NCBI RefSeq assembly: GCF_003369795.1
Contig: NZ_CP026730.1
Location: 7,617,001-7,681,000 of the forward strand
Direction of reading: 5' to 3'
Length of the DNA: 64,000 nucleotides
From: Streptomyces sp. CB09001
GTDB taxonomy: Bacteria; Actinomycetota; Actinomycetes; Streptomycetales; Streptomycetaceae
Shown: in pieces, positions 7,985 to 16,262 of the stretch
Layout: the number at the start of each line of letters is the position of its first letter
How positions within the stretch are numbered: the stretch's first letter is position 1
The notes under the pieces: generated by a model
Told to the model about the DNA's origin: nothing
Database searches by the model: none
Seen by the model: only the letters and a program-made list of their open reading frames with translations
Translations under genes and position numbers: made by a program

Positions 7985-8916
7985 CGGAAGAACTCCAGGG
8001 GCGGGCGGTTGCCCCACTGGGTGGTCTCGGAGGCGGTGCCGTTGAACCGGGCCGGGCGGTGGCTCGCGTCCACGACGTCGCCGTCGGTGTAGTGCTCGAT
8101 GCGGAAGCCGAAGGGGTCCTTCCAGTAGTCGAAGATCTGGCTGCCGAGGAGGTGGCGGCCGACTCCGACGTCGAGGCTGAATCCCTCCTGGACGAGGTAG
8201 TCGTGCGACGACATCACCGCGTCCATGTCGGTCACCTCGAAGGCACTGTGGTGGACGCCCACCCAGTCCGACTCCAGCAGCAGCATGAAGTGGTGGTCGA
8301 CGAGCTGCTCGCCGAGGTCCAGCCGGATGAACGTGCCGACGATCGGGCCGTCCTCGCCGGGCGGCAGGAAGTGGTCGGAGGGCAGGAAGTTGAACCGTTC
8401 GTTCAGCCAGGCCATGGACGCGTCGTGGTCCTTGACGTGCAGGACGAAGTGGCCGAGGCGCGCGACGGTGCAGGGGGCGACGGACTGGCGGACGGGGGTG
8501 TGCAGGCGGTTCTTGTCGCGGATGTTGTTCATGGCGAACGGAGCGCGCTCGGGGAGGGGTTCCGCCTTTGCCCGGCCGCAGACCGCGCGGATCTCGATGC
8601 CGTCGGGCATGGTCATCGCGACTTCGTGACCGCCGCCGGGCTCGGTGGACGCGCGGACCGGGGAGGACCCGGGCAGGGCGGCCAGTTCGGCCAGGTCGTC
8701 GTGGCCGGCGACCTCGATGGAGGCGCCGACGAAACGCTGTTGCGGGGCCTTGCGGGTGACATGGATGTGGTGCTGGGTGCCGGTGCCCCGCATGTACAGG
8801 GTCCGGTCGTCGCTGCCCTCGACCCTGGTCATGCCGAAGGCGGTCAGGAACTTCTCCATCAGGGCGAGGTCGGGTGCCTCGTAGGTGACTTGGGCGGCGT
8901 CGATTGCCGTGGCCAC
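7981..8916 (-). CDS. Extradiol ring-cleavage dioxygenase (VOC/type I)
   Basis: The 311-residue protein consists of two vicinal-oxygen-chelate modules, as in catechol 2,3-dioxygenase and homoprotocatechuate 2,3-dioxygenase. The C-terminal module keeps the iron triad: His in R-L-G-H-F-V-L-H-V, His in G-V-H-H-S-A-F-E-V and Glu in F-R-I-E-H-Y-T-D-G-D. The N-terminal module is the usual degenerate copy. It should open a catechol-type ring next to the hydroxyls. It sits 40 bp after the HpaB-like hydroxylase gene, which would produce the diol, and is translationally coupled to the aldolase gene. Confidence 0.85.
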   Translation of the reverse strand: MATAIDAAQVTYEAPDLALMEKFLTAFGMTRVEGSDDRTLYMRGTGTQHHIHVTRKAPQQRFVGASIEVAGHDDLAELAALPGSSPVRASTEPGGGHEVAMTMPDGIEIRAVCGRAKAEPLPERAPFAMNNIRDKNRLHTPVRQSVAPCTVARLGHFVLHVKDHDASMAWLNERFNFLPSDHFLPPGEDGPIVGTFIRLDLGEQLVDHHFMLLLESDWVGVHHSAFEVTDMDAVMSSHDYLVQEGFSLDVGVGRHLLGSQIFDYWKDPFGFRIEHYTDGDVVDASHRPARFNGTASETTQWGNRPPLEFFR

Positions 8917-8956
8917 GGTGCCTCCTGTGGTGGGTGGGAGCGGGAGCGGCGCGGGG

Positions 8957-10519
8957 TCAGCGCTTGAGGATGCTGACGTCGTCGGGGCCGACGAGGTCGG
9001 GCACGGTCCAGCCGTTGAGGTCGTACTCGTCCATGGCGCTCTGCGCGAAGTCCTTGAGGCGGTCCAGGAGGCCGCTGCCGCGCGCGCCGAACAGGTTGGT
9101 CTGGCGCGTCACGTCGTTGCTGCCGATGTAGTTGATCTCGTACAGCTCGTGGCGCGCGCCGAACTCCGTGCCGATGGAGTCCCAGAGCATCTTCATGACC
9201 TTGACGCGTTCCTCGGCGTCGATGCCGCCGGTGCCGCGCAGGTAGGTGTCGAGGTAGCCGCGGATCTCGGGGGTGGCGAAGTCCTTGGCATGGGAGTTGA
9301 GGTAGATCAGCCCACTGGCGACGACCTGCTCGATGATGTTCTTGATCTTCGGCATGGCGAGCTGGTTCATCACGCGGTACGCGCCGGCGAACTGCGGGTC
9401 GGGCTGGATCATGCCGCCCTTCCACGGCACCGCGCTCTTCGCCATAGCGTCGGACAGCGCCCAGAAGGTGTTGCGCCAGGCGATGACCTCGCCGAGCTGG
9501 GACATCACGCCGTGGAACTGACCGGCCCCGGTGACGTCGAGCGCACGGGCCAGCAGGCCGACCAGGAAGTCCATCTTGACGGCGAACCGGGTGCAGCCGT
9601 GCAGCGAGGCCCGCTCCAGGTAGCCGGAGTGGATGTTGTACTTGTTGGCCTGCTCCAGGTCGTTGTAGATGAAGGCGTTCTCCCAGGGGACGAACACGTC
9701 GTCCAGGACCAGGATCGCGTCGTTCTCGTCCAGCCGGCTGGAGAGCGGGTAGTCGAAGGGGCTGCCCAGCGCCGCCGCCCGGTACTCGTTGGAGGTACGG
9801 CAGAGCAGCTTCACGCCGGGGGCGTTGGTGGGTGTGATGAAGACGGGGGAGAAGGCCGGGTCCTGTACGGCGACCTGGCCGACGTGGCCGACGAAGGTGT
9901 GGTGGGTGAGGGCCGAGCCCGTGGCCACCACCTTGGCGCCCTTGACGTAGAACCCCGCGTCGGTCTCCCGGGTGACCCGGATGAAGACGCCCTTGCCGGC
10001 GTCGGCGCCGAGCCCGCGGTCGACCGGCGGGTTCATGATGGCGTGGTTGATGTACCAGGTCTTCTCCTGCGCCTTGCGGTACCAGGCGCGGGCGTTGTCC
10101 TCGAAGCCGCGGTAGAACTCGGCGTTGGCACCCAGGGTGCCGAGGAAGCAGCCCTTGTAGTCGGGCGAGCGGCCCATCCAGCCCCAGGCGATCTTCTGCC
10201 ACTCGGCGATCGCGTCGCGGGAGGCGACCTGCTCCTCCACGGTGCCGGGCGCCCGGTAGAAGCGGTGGGTGAAACCGCCCCACTCGGTGGGCGCGGTGAG
10301 GACGTCCTTGCGCGCGGGATCGTGCAGGGCGTCGTACATGCGGGCGATCATGCGGGCGCTGTTGCGGAAGGCCGGGTGTTCGGCGATGTTCTCCACCCGC
10401 TCGCCGTAGATCCACACCTCGCGGCCGTCATTCAGGCTTTCCAGGTATTCGGCCCCGGTAAAGGGAATGTGCTCGCGGCCCGTCGGGGTGTTCGCCGACT
10501 GATTCATGTTTCCCGCCAT
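8957..10519 (-). CDS. HpaB-type FADH2-dependent phenol hydroxylase
   Basis: The 520-residue protein matches the 4-hydroxyphenylacetate 3-monooxygenase large component family (HpaB/PvcC): G-R-S-P-D-Y-K-G near 120, the A-W-Y-R-K-A-Q-E-K-T-W-Y-I-N-H-A region, R-E-T-D-A-G-F-Y-V-K-G-A-K-V-V-A-T-G-S-A near 195, and L-V-L-D-D-V-F-V-P-W-E. These enzymes ortho-hydroxylate phenols using reduced flavin. It is the first gene of the operon. The start could be ATG 10519 (GAAGGGG upstream) or ATG 10507 (GGCGGGAA upstream); 10519 is used. Native substrate unknown; related enzymes also act on pyrroles and halophenols. Confidence 0.85.
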   Translation of the reverse strand: MAGNMNQSANTPTGREHIPFTGAEYLESLNDGREVWIYGERVENIAEHPAFRNSARMIARMYDALHDPARKDVLTAPTEWGGFTHRFYRAPGTVEEQVASRDAIAEWQKIAWGWMGRSPDYKGCFLGTLGANAEFYRGFEDNARAWYRKAQEKTWYINHAIMNPPVDRGLGADAGKGVFIRVTRETDAGFYVKGAKVVATGSALTHHTFVGHVGQVAVQDPAFSPVFITPTNAPGVKLLCRTSNEYRAAALGSPFDYPLSSRLDENDAILVLDDVFVPWENAFIYNDLEQANKYNIHSGYLERASLHGCTRFAVKMDFLVGLLARALDVTGAGQFHGVMSQLGEVIAWRNTFWALSDAMAKSAVPWKGGMIQPDPQFAGAYRVMNQLAMPKIKNIIEQVVASGLIYLNSHAKDFATPEIRGYLDTYLRGTGGIDAEERVKVMKMLWDSIGTEFGARHELYEINYIGSNDVTRQTNLFGARGSGLLDRLKDFAQSAMDEYDLNGWTVPDLVGPDDVSILKR

Positions 10520-10830
10520 CACTGACCGGCCCCTTCTGTTCGTTCACGGAACCGGGCCGAGCCGTCGGTTCGTGCAACCAATGTGCGGGCAGCGATCCGG
10601 TGTCGGGGCATTTCCCGTACCGATCCGAAGCCGCCTGCGCCGTCGAATTGCCGAGGAGACTGGCACGGTCGTACGGAGGGCGGCAAGGGTTTCCGTGAAG
10701 GGTGCCGAGAGGCCGGCGCGGGCGTCCCGGGCGTGGGGCGCCGACCCGGGACTACTCCGGTAGACCTCTCTGAACAGCGGGTTCTTCCTGTGTCGGGCGG
10801 GTCCGCGACGTACGGAACACCCAACCTCGT

Positions 10831-10844
10831 GTGACGCGCGTCAC
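10831..10844. promoter_or_regulatory. 14-bp palindrome upstream of the catabolic operon
   Basis: GTGACGCGCGTCAC is a perfect inverted repeat in the 424-bp stretch between the LysR gene and the hydroxylase gene, about 310 bp before the latter's start. Apart from this and the dyad at 10896-10937 no gene is supported in this stretch, so it probably holds the operon promoter and a long leader. Confidence 0.4.
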
Positions 10845-10895
10845 TCGCTAATCAAGAATTTCCCAGGGCTTTTCGCTCGCATTCCACTGGCCTTT

Positions 10896-10937
10896 CCATA
10901 CGAGGTGCGAAGGGGGGCTGTGCGGTTCCTTGTATGG
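10896..10937. promoter_or_regulatory. LysR-type dyad, operon side (CCATAC-N30-GTATGG)
   Basis: CCATAC (10896-10901) and its exact inverted complement GTATGG (10932-10937) span 42 bp just after the LysR stop codon. The same arms with the same 42-bp span occur upstream of the LysR gene. The repeated geometry suggests both bind the same regulator. Confidence 0.5.
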
Positions 10938-10943
10938 CCCGGG

Positions 10944-11861
10944 TCACGACGAGATGGCCCGGCGGTGCTCCGCGATGGTGCGGGTCGCCTCGATCCACCG
11001 CCTCATCAGCGGGGTGACCTCCGCGCCGCGCTTCCACAGGAGGGTGGCCTGCATGGGCGGCAGCCAGCTCGGCGGGTCGAGGAGGGCGACGGAGTCGCTG
11101 CGGCCAGCGATGCGTTCGGTCACTGGGGCCACGCCGAGGCCGGCGGCGACGAAGGCGAGCGCGGTCTGGGGCGTGGAGACTTCGAGGACCTCGAACGAGG
11201 CGTCCCCCGCCAGGGCCTTCTCGGCGGCGTCCGGCATTCCGGAGAAGGCGGGGATCCGGGCGGGCAGGATCCAGCGCCCCCAGCCCCTGCCGTCGGGATG
11301 CGACTCGCCCGTGCGGTACCTGGGGACCGCGAGCTTGATCGGGATGTCCAGGATCGGCCGCCAGTCGCAGCCGTCCGCGACGAACCCGGCGAACTTGTGC
11401 GGGCCGAAGGGGATGCATCCCATGTCGAGCTCGCCGGTGAGAACCCGCTGGACGATGACGTCGGGCGTCACGTCGGCCAGGCTGACGCGCGCCCCGGGGG
11501 CCTGCTCCAGGAACTCCGCCAGCACGTCGGCGATGAGTTCGTTGACGACCATGGGTTCCACGCCGAGGTGGAGATCGCCGACCGCGCCCTCGCCCATCAT
11601 CCGCAGCGTCTCGACGACCCGGTTGCGGTCGGCGATCAGACGCTCGCCGGTGGCCAGGAGGTGGAGCCCGGCCTGGGTCGGGTGGACGCCTTTCGCCGTT
11701 CGTTCCAGGAGGCGCACCCCCAGCTCGCGTTCGAGTTTGGCGATGGCGTGACTGACCGGCGGCTGCGTCATCCCGAGGTTCTTGGCGGCCCGTGAAACGG
11801 AACCCGCCTCGACGACGGCTCTGAAGTACTCCAGCTGACGAAAGTCCATGCCAGTGTGCAT
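10944..11861 (-). CDS. LysR-family transcriptional regulator
   Basis: The 305-residue protein starts with a classic LysR winged helix (M-D-F-R-Q-L-E-Y-F-R-A-V-V-E-A-G-S-V-S-R-A-A, then T-Q-P-P-V-S-H-A-I-A-K-L-E) followed by a two-lobed effector-binding domain from about residue 95. ATG 11861 is chosen because GAGGGG lies 6 nt before it; ATG 11849, four codons in, is the classic family start and also possible. It is upstream of, and in the same direction as, the aromatic-degradation operon and is its probable activator, with a pathway intermediate as effector (inference). Confidence 0.85.
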   Translation of the reverse strand: MHTGMDFRQLEYFRAVVEAGSVSRAAKNLGMTQPPVSHAIAKLERELGVRLLERTAKGVHPTQAGLHLLATGERLIADRNRVVETLRMMGEGAVGDLHLGVEPMVVNELIADVLAEFLEQAPGARVSLADVTPDVIVQRVLTGELDMGCIPFGPHKFAGFVADGCDWRPILDIPIKLAVPRYRTGESHPDGRGWGRWILPARIPAFSGMPDAAEKALAGDASFEVLEVSTPQTALAFVAAGLGVAPVTERIAGRSDSVALLDPPSWLPPMQATLLWKRGAEVTPLMRRWIEATRTIAEHRRAISS

Positions 11862-11906
11862 TTCACGCCCCTCGGGGATTGTCAACGGACCCGATCGCGT
11901 CGGTCG

Positions 11907-11948
11907 CCATACAGGAAACCATGGAACCCTCCATGGAAACGTGTATGG
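11907..11948. promoter_or_regulatory. LysR-type dyad, regulator side (CCATAC-N30-GTATGG)
   Basis: CCATAC (11907-11912) pairs with GTATGG (11943-11948). An inner pair of CCATGG boxes (11919-11924 and 11931-11936) makes the arms longer and imperfectly symmetrical. It starts 46 bp upstream of the LysR start codon, as expected for autoregulation. Same span as the site at 10896-10937. Confidence 0.5.
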
Positions 11949-12119
11949 GATGTCCGAGTCACCTGTGCGCGATTCTCAGGAAGCGACCTCAATTCGGCGT
12001 GACCTGGACCACATTCGGCCCGGTGGATTTCTCGGCCCCATTGCCTGGCTCGAAAGCCCGTGCAAGACCTCCAGCGCATCGGACCGCGTCGATAACGGTC
12101 GACGGTGGGGCCGGCCGGG

Positions 12120-12710
12120 TCACCGCGGTCCCGCGAGCGAGGCCACCGCTCCCGTGGCCAGGCTGACCGCGCGCCGGGTCACGGCATCGAAGTCGTCGCC
12201 GGACTCCACCGCCGTGGTGGCCGCGTTGACGAAGCCCTGGAGCAGGCGCGCCGTGCGGTGCGGGGCGTCGTCACCGAGGTCGGTCAGCGCGGCGATCAGG
12301 GGTTGAAGGATCTGTGCGTGCGCCTGTGCCGCGCCCTCTCTGAGCACGACCGCGTCCCGGTCACCGGCCAGTGCCTGGGCGATGCGATGCTCCCCGTCCC
12401 GCACCAGGATCAGCTGCGCCCGTACGTAGGCCGCCACGGCCTCCTCCGGGGTCCGGGCGTCCGCCATCTCGGCACGGATCCGGGAGGTCCAGCGGGGCGT
12501 GGCCTCGCGCACCACCTCGGCCAACAGCTCTCCGCGGTCGGCGAAGTACTTGTAGACGCTGTTGCGGGCCAGTCCGGTACGGGCGGCCACCGTGGAGAAG
12601 GTGACGGCCGAGGCGTCGCCCTCCTCCAGGATCTCGCGCGCCGCGGCGATCAGCGCGGCACGCTGCTGGACCCGGTGGTCGGCGACGGAGGCTGCACGGA
12701 TCTTGGGCAC
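12120..12710 (-). CDS. TetR-family repressor of the adjacent ABC exporter
   Basis: The 196-residue protein has an N-terminal TetR helix-turn-helix (A-L-I-A-A-A-R-E-I-L-E-E-G, then F-S-T-V-A-A-R-T-G-L-A-R-N-S-V-Y-K-Y-F-A) and a helical ligand domain. The GTG at 12710 gives a normal length; longer in-frame versions would run through the divergent promoter. It faces the FtsX/ABC gene pair across 120 bp containing a 27-bp palindrome, so it most likely represses both directions and responds to a transported compound. Confidence 0.85.
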   Translation of the reverse strand: MPKIRAASVADHRVQQRAALIAAAREILEEGDASAVTFSTVAARTGLARNSVYKYFADRGELLAEVVREATPRWTSRIRAEMADARTPEEAVAAYVRAQLILVRDGEHRIAQALAGDRDAVVLREGAAQAHAQILQPLIAALTDLGDDAPHRTARLLQGFVNAATTAVESGDDFDAVTRRAVSLATGAVASLAGPR

Positions 12711-12782
12711 GTCGTCAGTGTAGGAGGCCGTCGACTCCGGGCGGACGGACCCCCGCTTGGGGACGCCGTGTCGCCATCCTCT

Positions 12783-12809
12783 ATGTTGGGGACACAGTGT
12801 CCCCAACAT
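12783..12809. promoter_or_regulatory. TetR operator, 27-bp perfect palindrome
   Basis: ATGTTGGGGACAC, one central base, then its exact inverted complement. It lies 21 bp before the GTG of the FtsX-type permease and 72 bp before the TetR start. It ends close to the permease ribosome binding site, so a bound dimer would block the exporter promoter or early transcript. Confidence 0.65.
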
Positions 12810-12830
12810 TCTCCCTGGGAAGGCCCTCCC

Positions 12831-13949
12831 GTGTACTTGGCTCTGCTCGAACTGAAGGCGGCCCGTGGCCGCTTTCTCCTGATGGGTAGCGTCGTGGTCC
12901 TCGTTGCCGCGCTCGTCGGCATCGTCAGCGGTTTCACCACCGGACTCGGCGACGACACCATCTCCGCCCTGCGCAGACTCCCCGCGACCCACCTCGCCTT
13001 CGACCGCGGGGCCGACTCCGACCAGTTCGCCCGCAGCCTGGTGGACGAGGCCGAACTGGACGGCTGGCGCGAGCGCGACGGCGTCGAGGCCACCCCGCTC
13101 GGCGTCTCCATCGCCCGTGGCACCACGGACCGGAAGGTGGAGGTGGACTTCGCCGCCTTCGGTGTCGAGCCCGGCTCCTTCCTCGACCCCGACGCCGCCT
13201 CCGGCGCGGCCCTGTCCGCCGGTGAACCGTCCGGCGTCGTCGTCTCGCAGCAGCTGGTGAAGGACGGCGTACGCGTCGGCGACACCCTGACCGTCGACCG
13301 CCTGGGTCTCGAACTCGAGGTGACCGGCACGACCGGGCGCTCCTCGTACGGGCACGTCCCCGTCGCCTACCTGCCCGTCGAGACCTGGCAGCGCATCCGC
13401 TTCGCCACACCCGGCACACGGGCGGCCGACGTCGCGCCGCCGCACCAGTACAGCGCGGTCGCCCTCAAGGCCGGAGCCGGAGCGGATCTCACCGGGGCGG
13501 ACCGGGCCCTGAGTACCCGGAGCGTGACCGTCGAGGACGCGTACGCCGCCGCTCCGGGTTACACCGGAGAACGCCTGACCATGACGTCGATCCAGGCGTT
13601 CCTCTACGCCATCGCGCCGCTCGTCGTGGGCGCCTTCTTCGCGGTGTGGACCGTGCAGCGCCGCCCCGAACTCGCGCTGCTGCGAGCGATGGGCGCCTCG
13701 CGGGCGCGGCTGCTGGGTCACACCCTCGCGCAGGCCGCGATCGTGGTGACGGCGGGTGCGGTGGCCGGAGCGGCGCTGGCCGCGGTGCTGGGCCTGGCGG
13801 TCGGCTCCGAGGTTCCCTTCAGCCTTCCCGCCGGGACACTCGTCGCCACCATGGCGACGGTCGTCCTGGTCGGCCTCGCCGGCACCGCCGTCACGCTGCG
13901 CAAGGTGACCACCGTTGACCCGATGACCATGCTGGGAGCCGGCCGATGA
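12831..13949 (+). CDS. FtsX-like ABC transporter permease
   Basis: The 372-residue protein has one N-terminal membrane segment (about residues 13-33), a large extracytoplasmic domain resembling the MacB core, and three C-terminal membrane segments with the FtsX pattern R-R-P-E-L-A-L-L-R-A-M-G-A-S. Such permeases pair with an ATPase to export peptides, lipids or antibiotics, or to act mechanically on the envelope. The GTG is preceded by GGGAAGG at good spacing. Its stop overlaps the ATPase start (ATGA), giving a coupled two-gene operon under the divergent TetR. Confidence 0.85.
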   Translation: MYLALLELKAARGRFLLMGSVVVLVAALVGIVSGFTTGLGDDTISALRRLPATHLAFDRGADSDQFARSLVDEAELDGWRERDGVEATPLGVSIARGTTDRKVEVDFAAFGVEPGSFLDPDAASGAALSAGEPSGVVVSQQLVKDGVRVGDTLTVDRLGLELEVTGTTGRSSYGHVPVAYLPVETWQRIRFATPGTRAADVAPPHQYSAVALKAGAGADLTGADRALSTRSVTVEDAYAAAPGYTGERLTMTSIQAFLYAIAPLVVGAFFAVWTVQRRPELALLRAMGASRARLLGHTLAQAAIVVTAGAVAGAALAAVLGLAVGSEVPFSLPAGTLVATMATVVLVGLAGTAVTLRKVTTVDPMTMLGAGR

Positions 13950-14626
13950 GCCTCGAACTTCTCGACGTCACCGTACGACTGGGCCACGGGGAGTCCCGCG
14001 TCACCGCGCTGAGCGAGCTGACCGTGAGCTTCGCGCCCGCCGCCCTGACCGCGCTGGTCGGCCCCTCCGGGTCGGGCAAGTCCACCCTGCTGGCCGTCGC
14101 GGGCGCCCTGCTGCGGCCGGACGCGGGCCGGGTGCTGCTCAACGGCACCGACATCGCGGGACTGTCCCCCGCCCAGCAGGCCCGGGTGCGCCGGGAGCGG
14201 ATCGGCTACGTCTTCCAGAGCGGCAATCTCCTCAGCGGCCTCACCGCGCTCGAACAACTGCTGGCCGCGGCGTCCGTCGCAGGCCGCTCACCGCGAGCCG
14301 TACGCGCCCGCGCCACCGAGCTGCTGGCCGAGGTCGGTCTGGGGCACCGGCTGCGGCACCGGGCCGACCAGATGTCCGGCGGGGAACGGCAGCGCATCGC
14401 CATCGCACGCGCACTGCTGCTCGAACCGGACGTCCTGCTGGTCGACGAGCCGACGGCCGCGGTCGACCGGGAACGGGCGGCCGGCCTGGTGGACCTGCTC
14501 GCCGCCACGACGCGTCGCCACAGCTGCGTGACCGTGGTCGCCACGCACGACCCGGTTGTGGTGGACGCGGCGGACCACGTGGTCGACATGGCCCGGCTGC
14601 GCACCGGAGCGGACAGCCCGCTCTGA
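13946..14626 (+). CDS. ABC transporter ATP-binding protein (LolD/MacB type)
   Basis: The 226-residue ATPase shows Walker A G-P-S-G-S-G-K-S-T, Q-loop F-Q-S-G-N-L-L, signature M-S-G-G-E-R-Q-R, Walker B V-L-L-V-D-E-P and H-loop A-T-H-D. It is the partner of the FtsX-like permease, with which it overlaps by four bases. There are no visible substitutions in catalytic motifs. A strong hairpin 67 bp after the stop ends the unit. Confidence 0.9.
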   Translation: MSLELLDVTVRLGHGESRVTALSELTVSFAPAALTALVGPSGSGKSTLLAVAGALLRPDAGRVLLNGTDIAGLSPAQQARVRRERIGYVFQSGNLLSGLTALEQLLAAASVAGRSPRAVRARATELLAEVGLGHRLRHRADQMSGGERQRIAIARALLLEPDVLLVDEPTAAVDRERAAGLVDLLAATTRRHSCVTVVATHDPVVVDAADHVVDMARLRTGADSPL

Positions 14627-14693
14627 CCGCCGGGCGGCGCCGACCGGCGAAGAGACCACTCCCGGTCCGGTCCCTCTACTGTGTCGGCTCACC

Positions 14694-14738
14694 GTGCGCC
14701 GCCTGCCCGTCAAACCCGTCGACAGGCAGGCGGCGCAC
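14694..14738 (+). terminator. Strong hairpin after the ABC exporter operon
   Basis: Perfect 14-bp arms (GTGCGCCGCCTGCC and its complement) with a 17-nt loop. No U-tract. The rest of the 380-bp gap between the ATPase gene and the convergent hydrolase gene shows no supported gene. Confidence 0.65.
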
Positions 14739-15006
14739 AGCGCCCCGTCTCCACCGCAGAGCACCCCGTTGCTCGCCGGCGACAGGACGACGCGACCGAC
14801 GGCATCGACCTGCTGCCGCGATCCGGGTCGTCGCCCGCCCGCATCGCCCAGCACCGGCCGGCCCGGTGGGCGCCCGGTGAGCGGCGGCTCCCGGCGACAG
14901 CAGAGCCCCCGACGGCTGCGGACGCACCCGACCTTGGACGCGGTCCGGAACACGCGAGCCAGTCATCGGACCGCTGTGACGTACCTGGGCCGTCGTCCCG
15001 GTCCCG

Positions 15007-15942
15007 TCAGCTCGTCGCCCGTGCCATCTTCTCGATCTCCTCGACCACGAGGGCGGGCCGGTCCTTGGGGATGTCGTGCGAGCTGCCCTTCGCGGTGACC
15101 AGTGTCCGGTCCGGGCCCTGCCGCACGAAGGTCGCGGCGGCGTCCCGCCAGCGCTCGGCGTCTTCGGGCGAGCCCGCGAAGGGCGTCTTCCCCGACACGA
15201 TGACGGCTGCCGGGACGGTGCCGGGCCACGTGGCCCGGTGATACGCCTTGTGCAGCGGGACGTAGCTCTCCGCGATGGAGATCAGCTGCCTGTTCCGGGG
15301 CTCGGTGGGATCCTTCCTGGCGGCGTCGACCGCGGGCTGGTTCGCGGCGGCGAGGCGGGCCGTCTCCTCGTCCGTGTACAGCGGGGGCAGGCTTGCGTCA
15401 ACGAGTACGGCGCCGGCCACCAGGCCCGGGTTCTCCTTGGCGAAGTAGGTCGCGATCTCACCTGCCTGTGAGTGGGCCACCAGAAGCACGTTCCCGGTCA
15501 CACCGAGCTTTCGAAGGCCCGTCCTCAGGTCGCTGACGGCGTCCTCCACTTGCCACGCTCCGGGGACGGCATCGCTCTGGCCGAGACCGGCCCGGTCGTA
15601 GGTGATGATCTCGGCCCCGGTGGCCGCGTGGAGCCTGGACACGATGTCCTTCCAGTAGGAGGAGTCCTCACCGCCGCCCGAGTCGAGCACGATGGCCGGA
15701 CCATGCCCCTCGGTGACATGGAACGCGAGCCGGTGACCACCGTTGTCGATCATGTGAAGCGTCTGCCCGGCCGTTCGGGCCGCCCCCGGGGGTGACGGGG
15801 CGGAGGAGGAGGGCACGGGGTCCGGCCGGTTCGGTGTCTCGTCGTCGCCGCAGGCTGTGAGACCTCCGACGGTGACCGCGAGCAGGACGGCGGCCGGAAT
15901 CACGCGGTGTGCGGACCGGCGGGAGAGGTGGACACGTGCCAT
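15007..15942 (-). CDS. Alpha/beta hydrolase lipoprotein
   Basis: The 311-residue protein begins with a basic stretch, a hydrophobic segment and the lipobox L-T-A-C (Cys 31), so it is probably an exported lipoprotein. A linker rich in Pro and Ser follows. The hydrolase domain shows L-D-S-G-G-G-E for the oxyanion region, the nucleophile elbow A-H-S-Q-A near 158 in place of GxSxG, and a late G-S-S-H-D-I-P with the catalytic His. Substrate unknown; esterase or acyltransferase is possible. It stands alone, convergent to the ABC exporter. Confidence 0.75.
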   Translation of the reverse strand: MARVHLSRRSAHRVIPAAVLLAVTVGGLTACGDDETPNRPDPVPSSSAPSPPGAARTAGQTLHMIDNGGHRLAFHVTEGHGPAIVLDSGGGEDSSYWKDIVSRLHAATGAEIITYDRAGLGQSDAVPGAWQVEDAVSDLRTGLRKLGVTGNVLLVAHSQAGEIATYFAKENPGLVAGAVLVDASLPPLYTDEETARLAAANQPAVDAARKDPTEPRNRQLISIAESYVPLHKAYHRATWPGTVPAAVIVSGKTPFAGSPEDAERWRDAAATFVRQGPDRTLVTAKGSSHDIPKDRPALVVEEIEKMARATS

Positions 15943-16083
15943 GAGTGCTTCCCGAGTGCAGATGATGCGACGACGTACGGACGAGTGCCATGCTCGCCGG
16001 AACCCGTCCCCGCGGGGCAGCCGGACACCCCGCCACTTACCGGTGCTGCTGCATCCACTGGCACGCTGGGGAAAACCCCACCA

Positions 16084-16200
16084 CGATCACGTGGCCGGCC
16101 TTGCGCGGGCAGGCGGCGAGTTTGCGGATCGACCAGCGAGCGGGTGAGGGGCCGGCTGAGCCTGGTCGGGCGGGTGCGGCCGTCTCGATGACGAAGCACA
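16084..16200 (-). pseudogene. IS630-family transposase fragment
   Basis: In the minus-strand frame ending near 16084 the sequence F-T/A-R-W-S-I-R-K-L-A-A with flanking residues resembles the end of the helix-turn-helix domain of IS630-type transposases (usual form F-T-R-W-S-I-R-K-L-A-A-Y-L-R). Neither start nor catalytic DDE domain is present. The rest of the 15943-16262 gap shows nothing else supported apart from the promoter region of the lipoprotein gene. Confidence 0.45.
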
Positions 16201-16262
16201 CCGGCAGGCTCTGCCCACCCTTGCGCCCCCGCTGCCGCGTCGTGAGGTGACCCGGTCGAGGA

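Noticed and set aside
10519..10824. Possible 101-residue gene just before the HpaB-like gene, overlapping its start by TGATG
   Set aside because: Arg/Pro/Ser-rich with poor codon bias and no ribosome binding site; more likely the leader and promoter region, despite the suggestive overlap.
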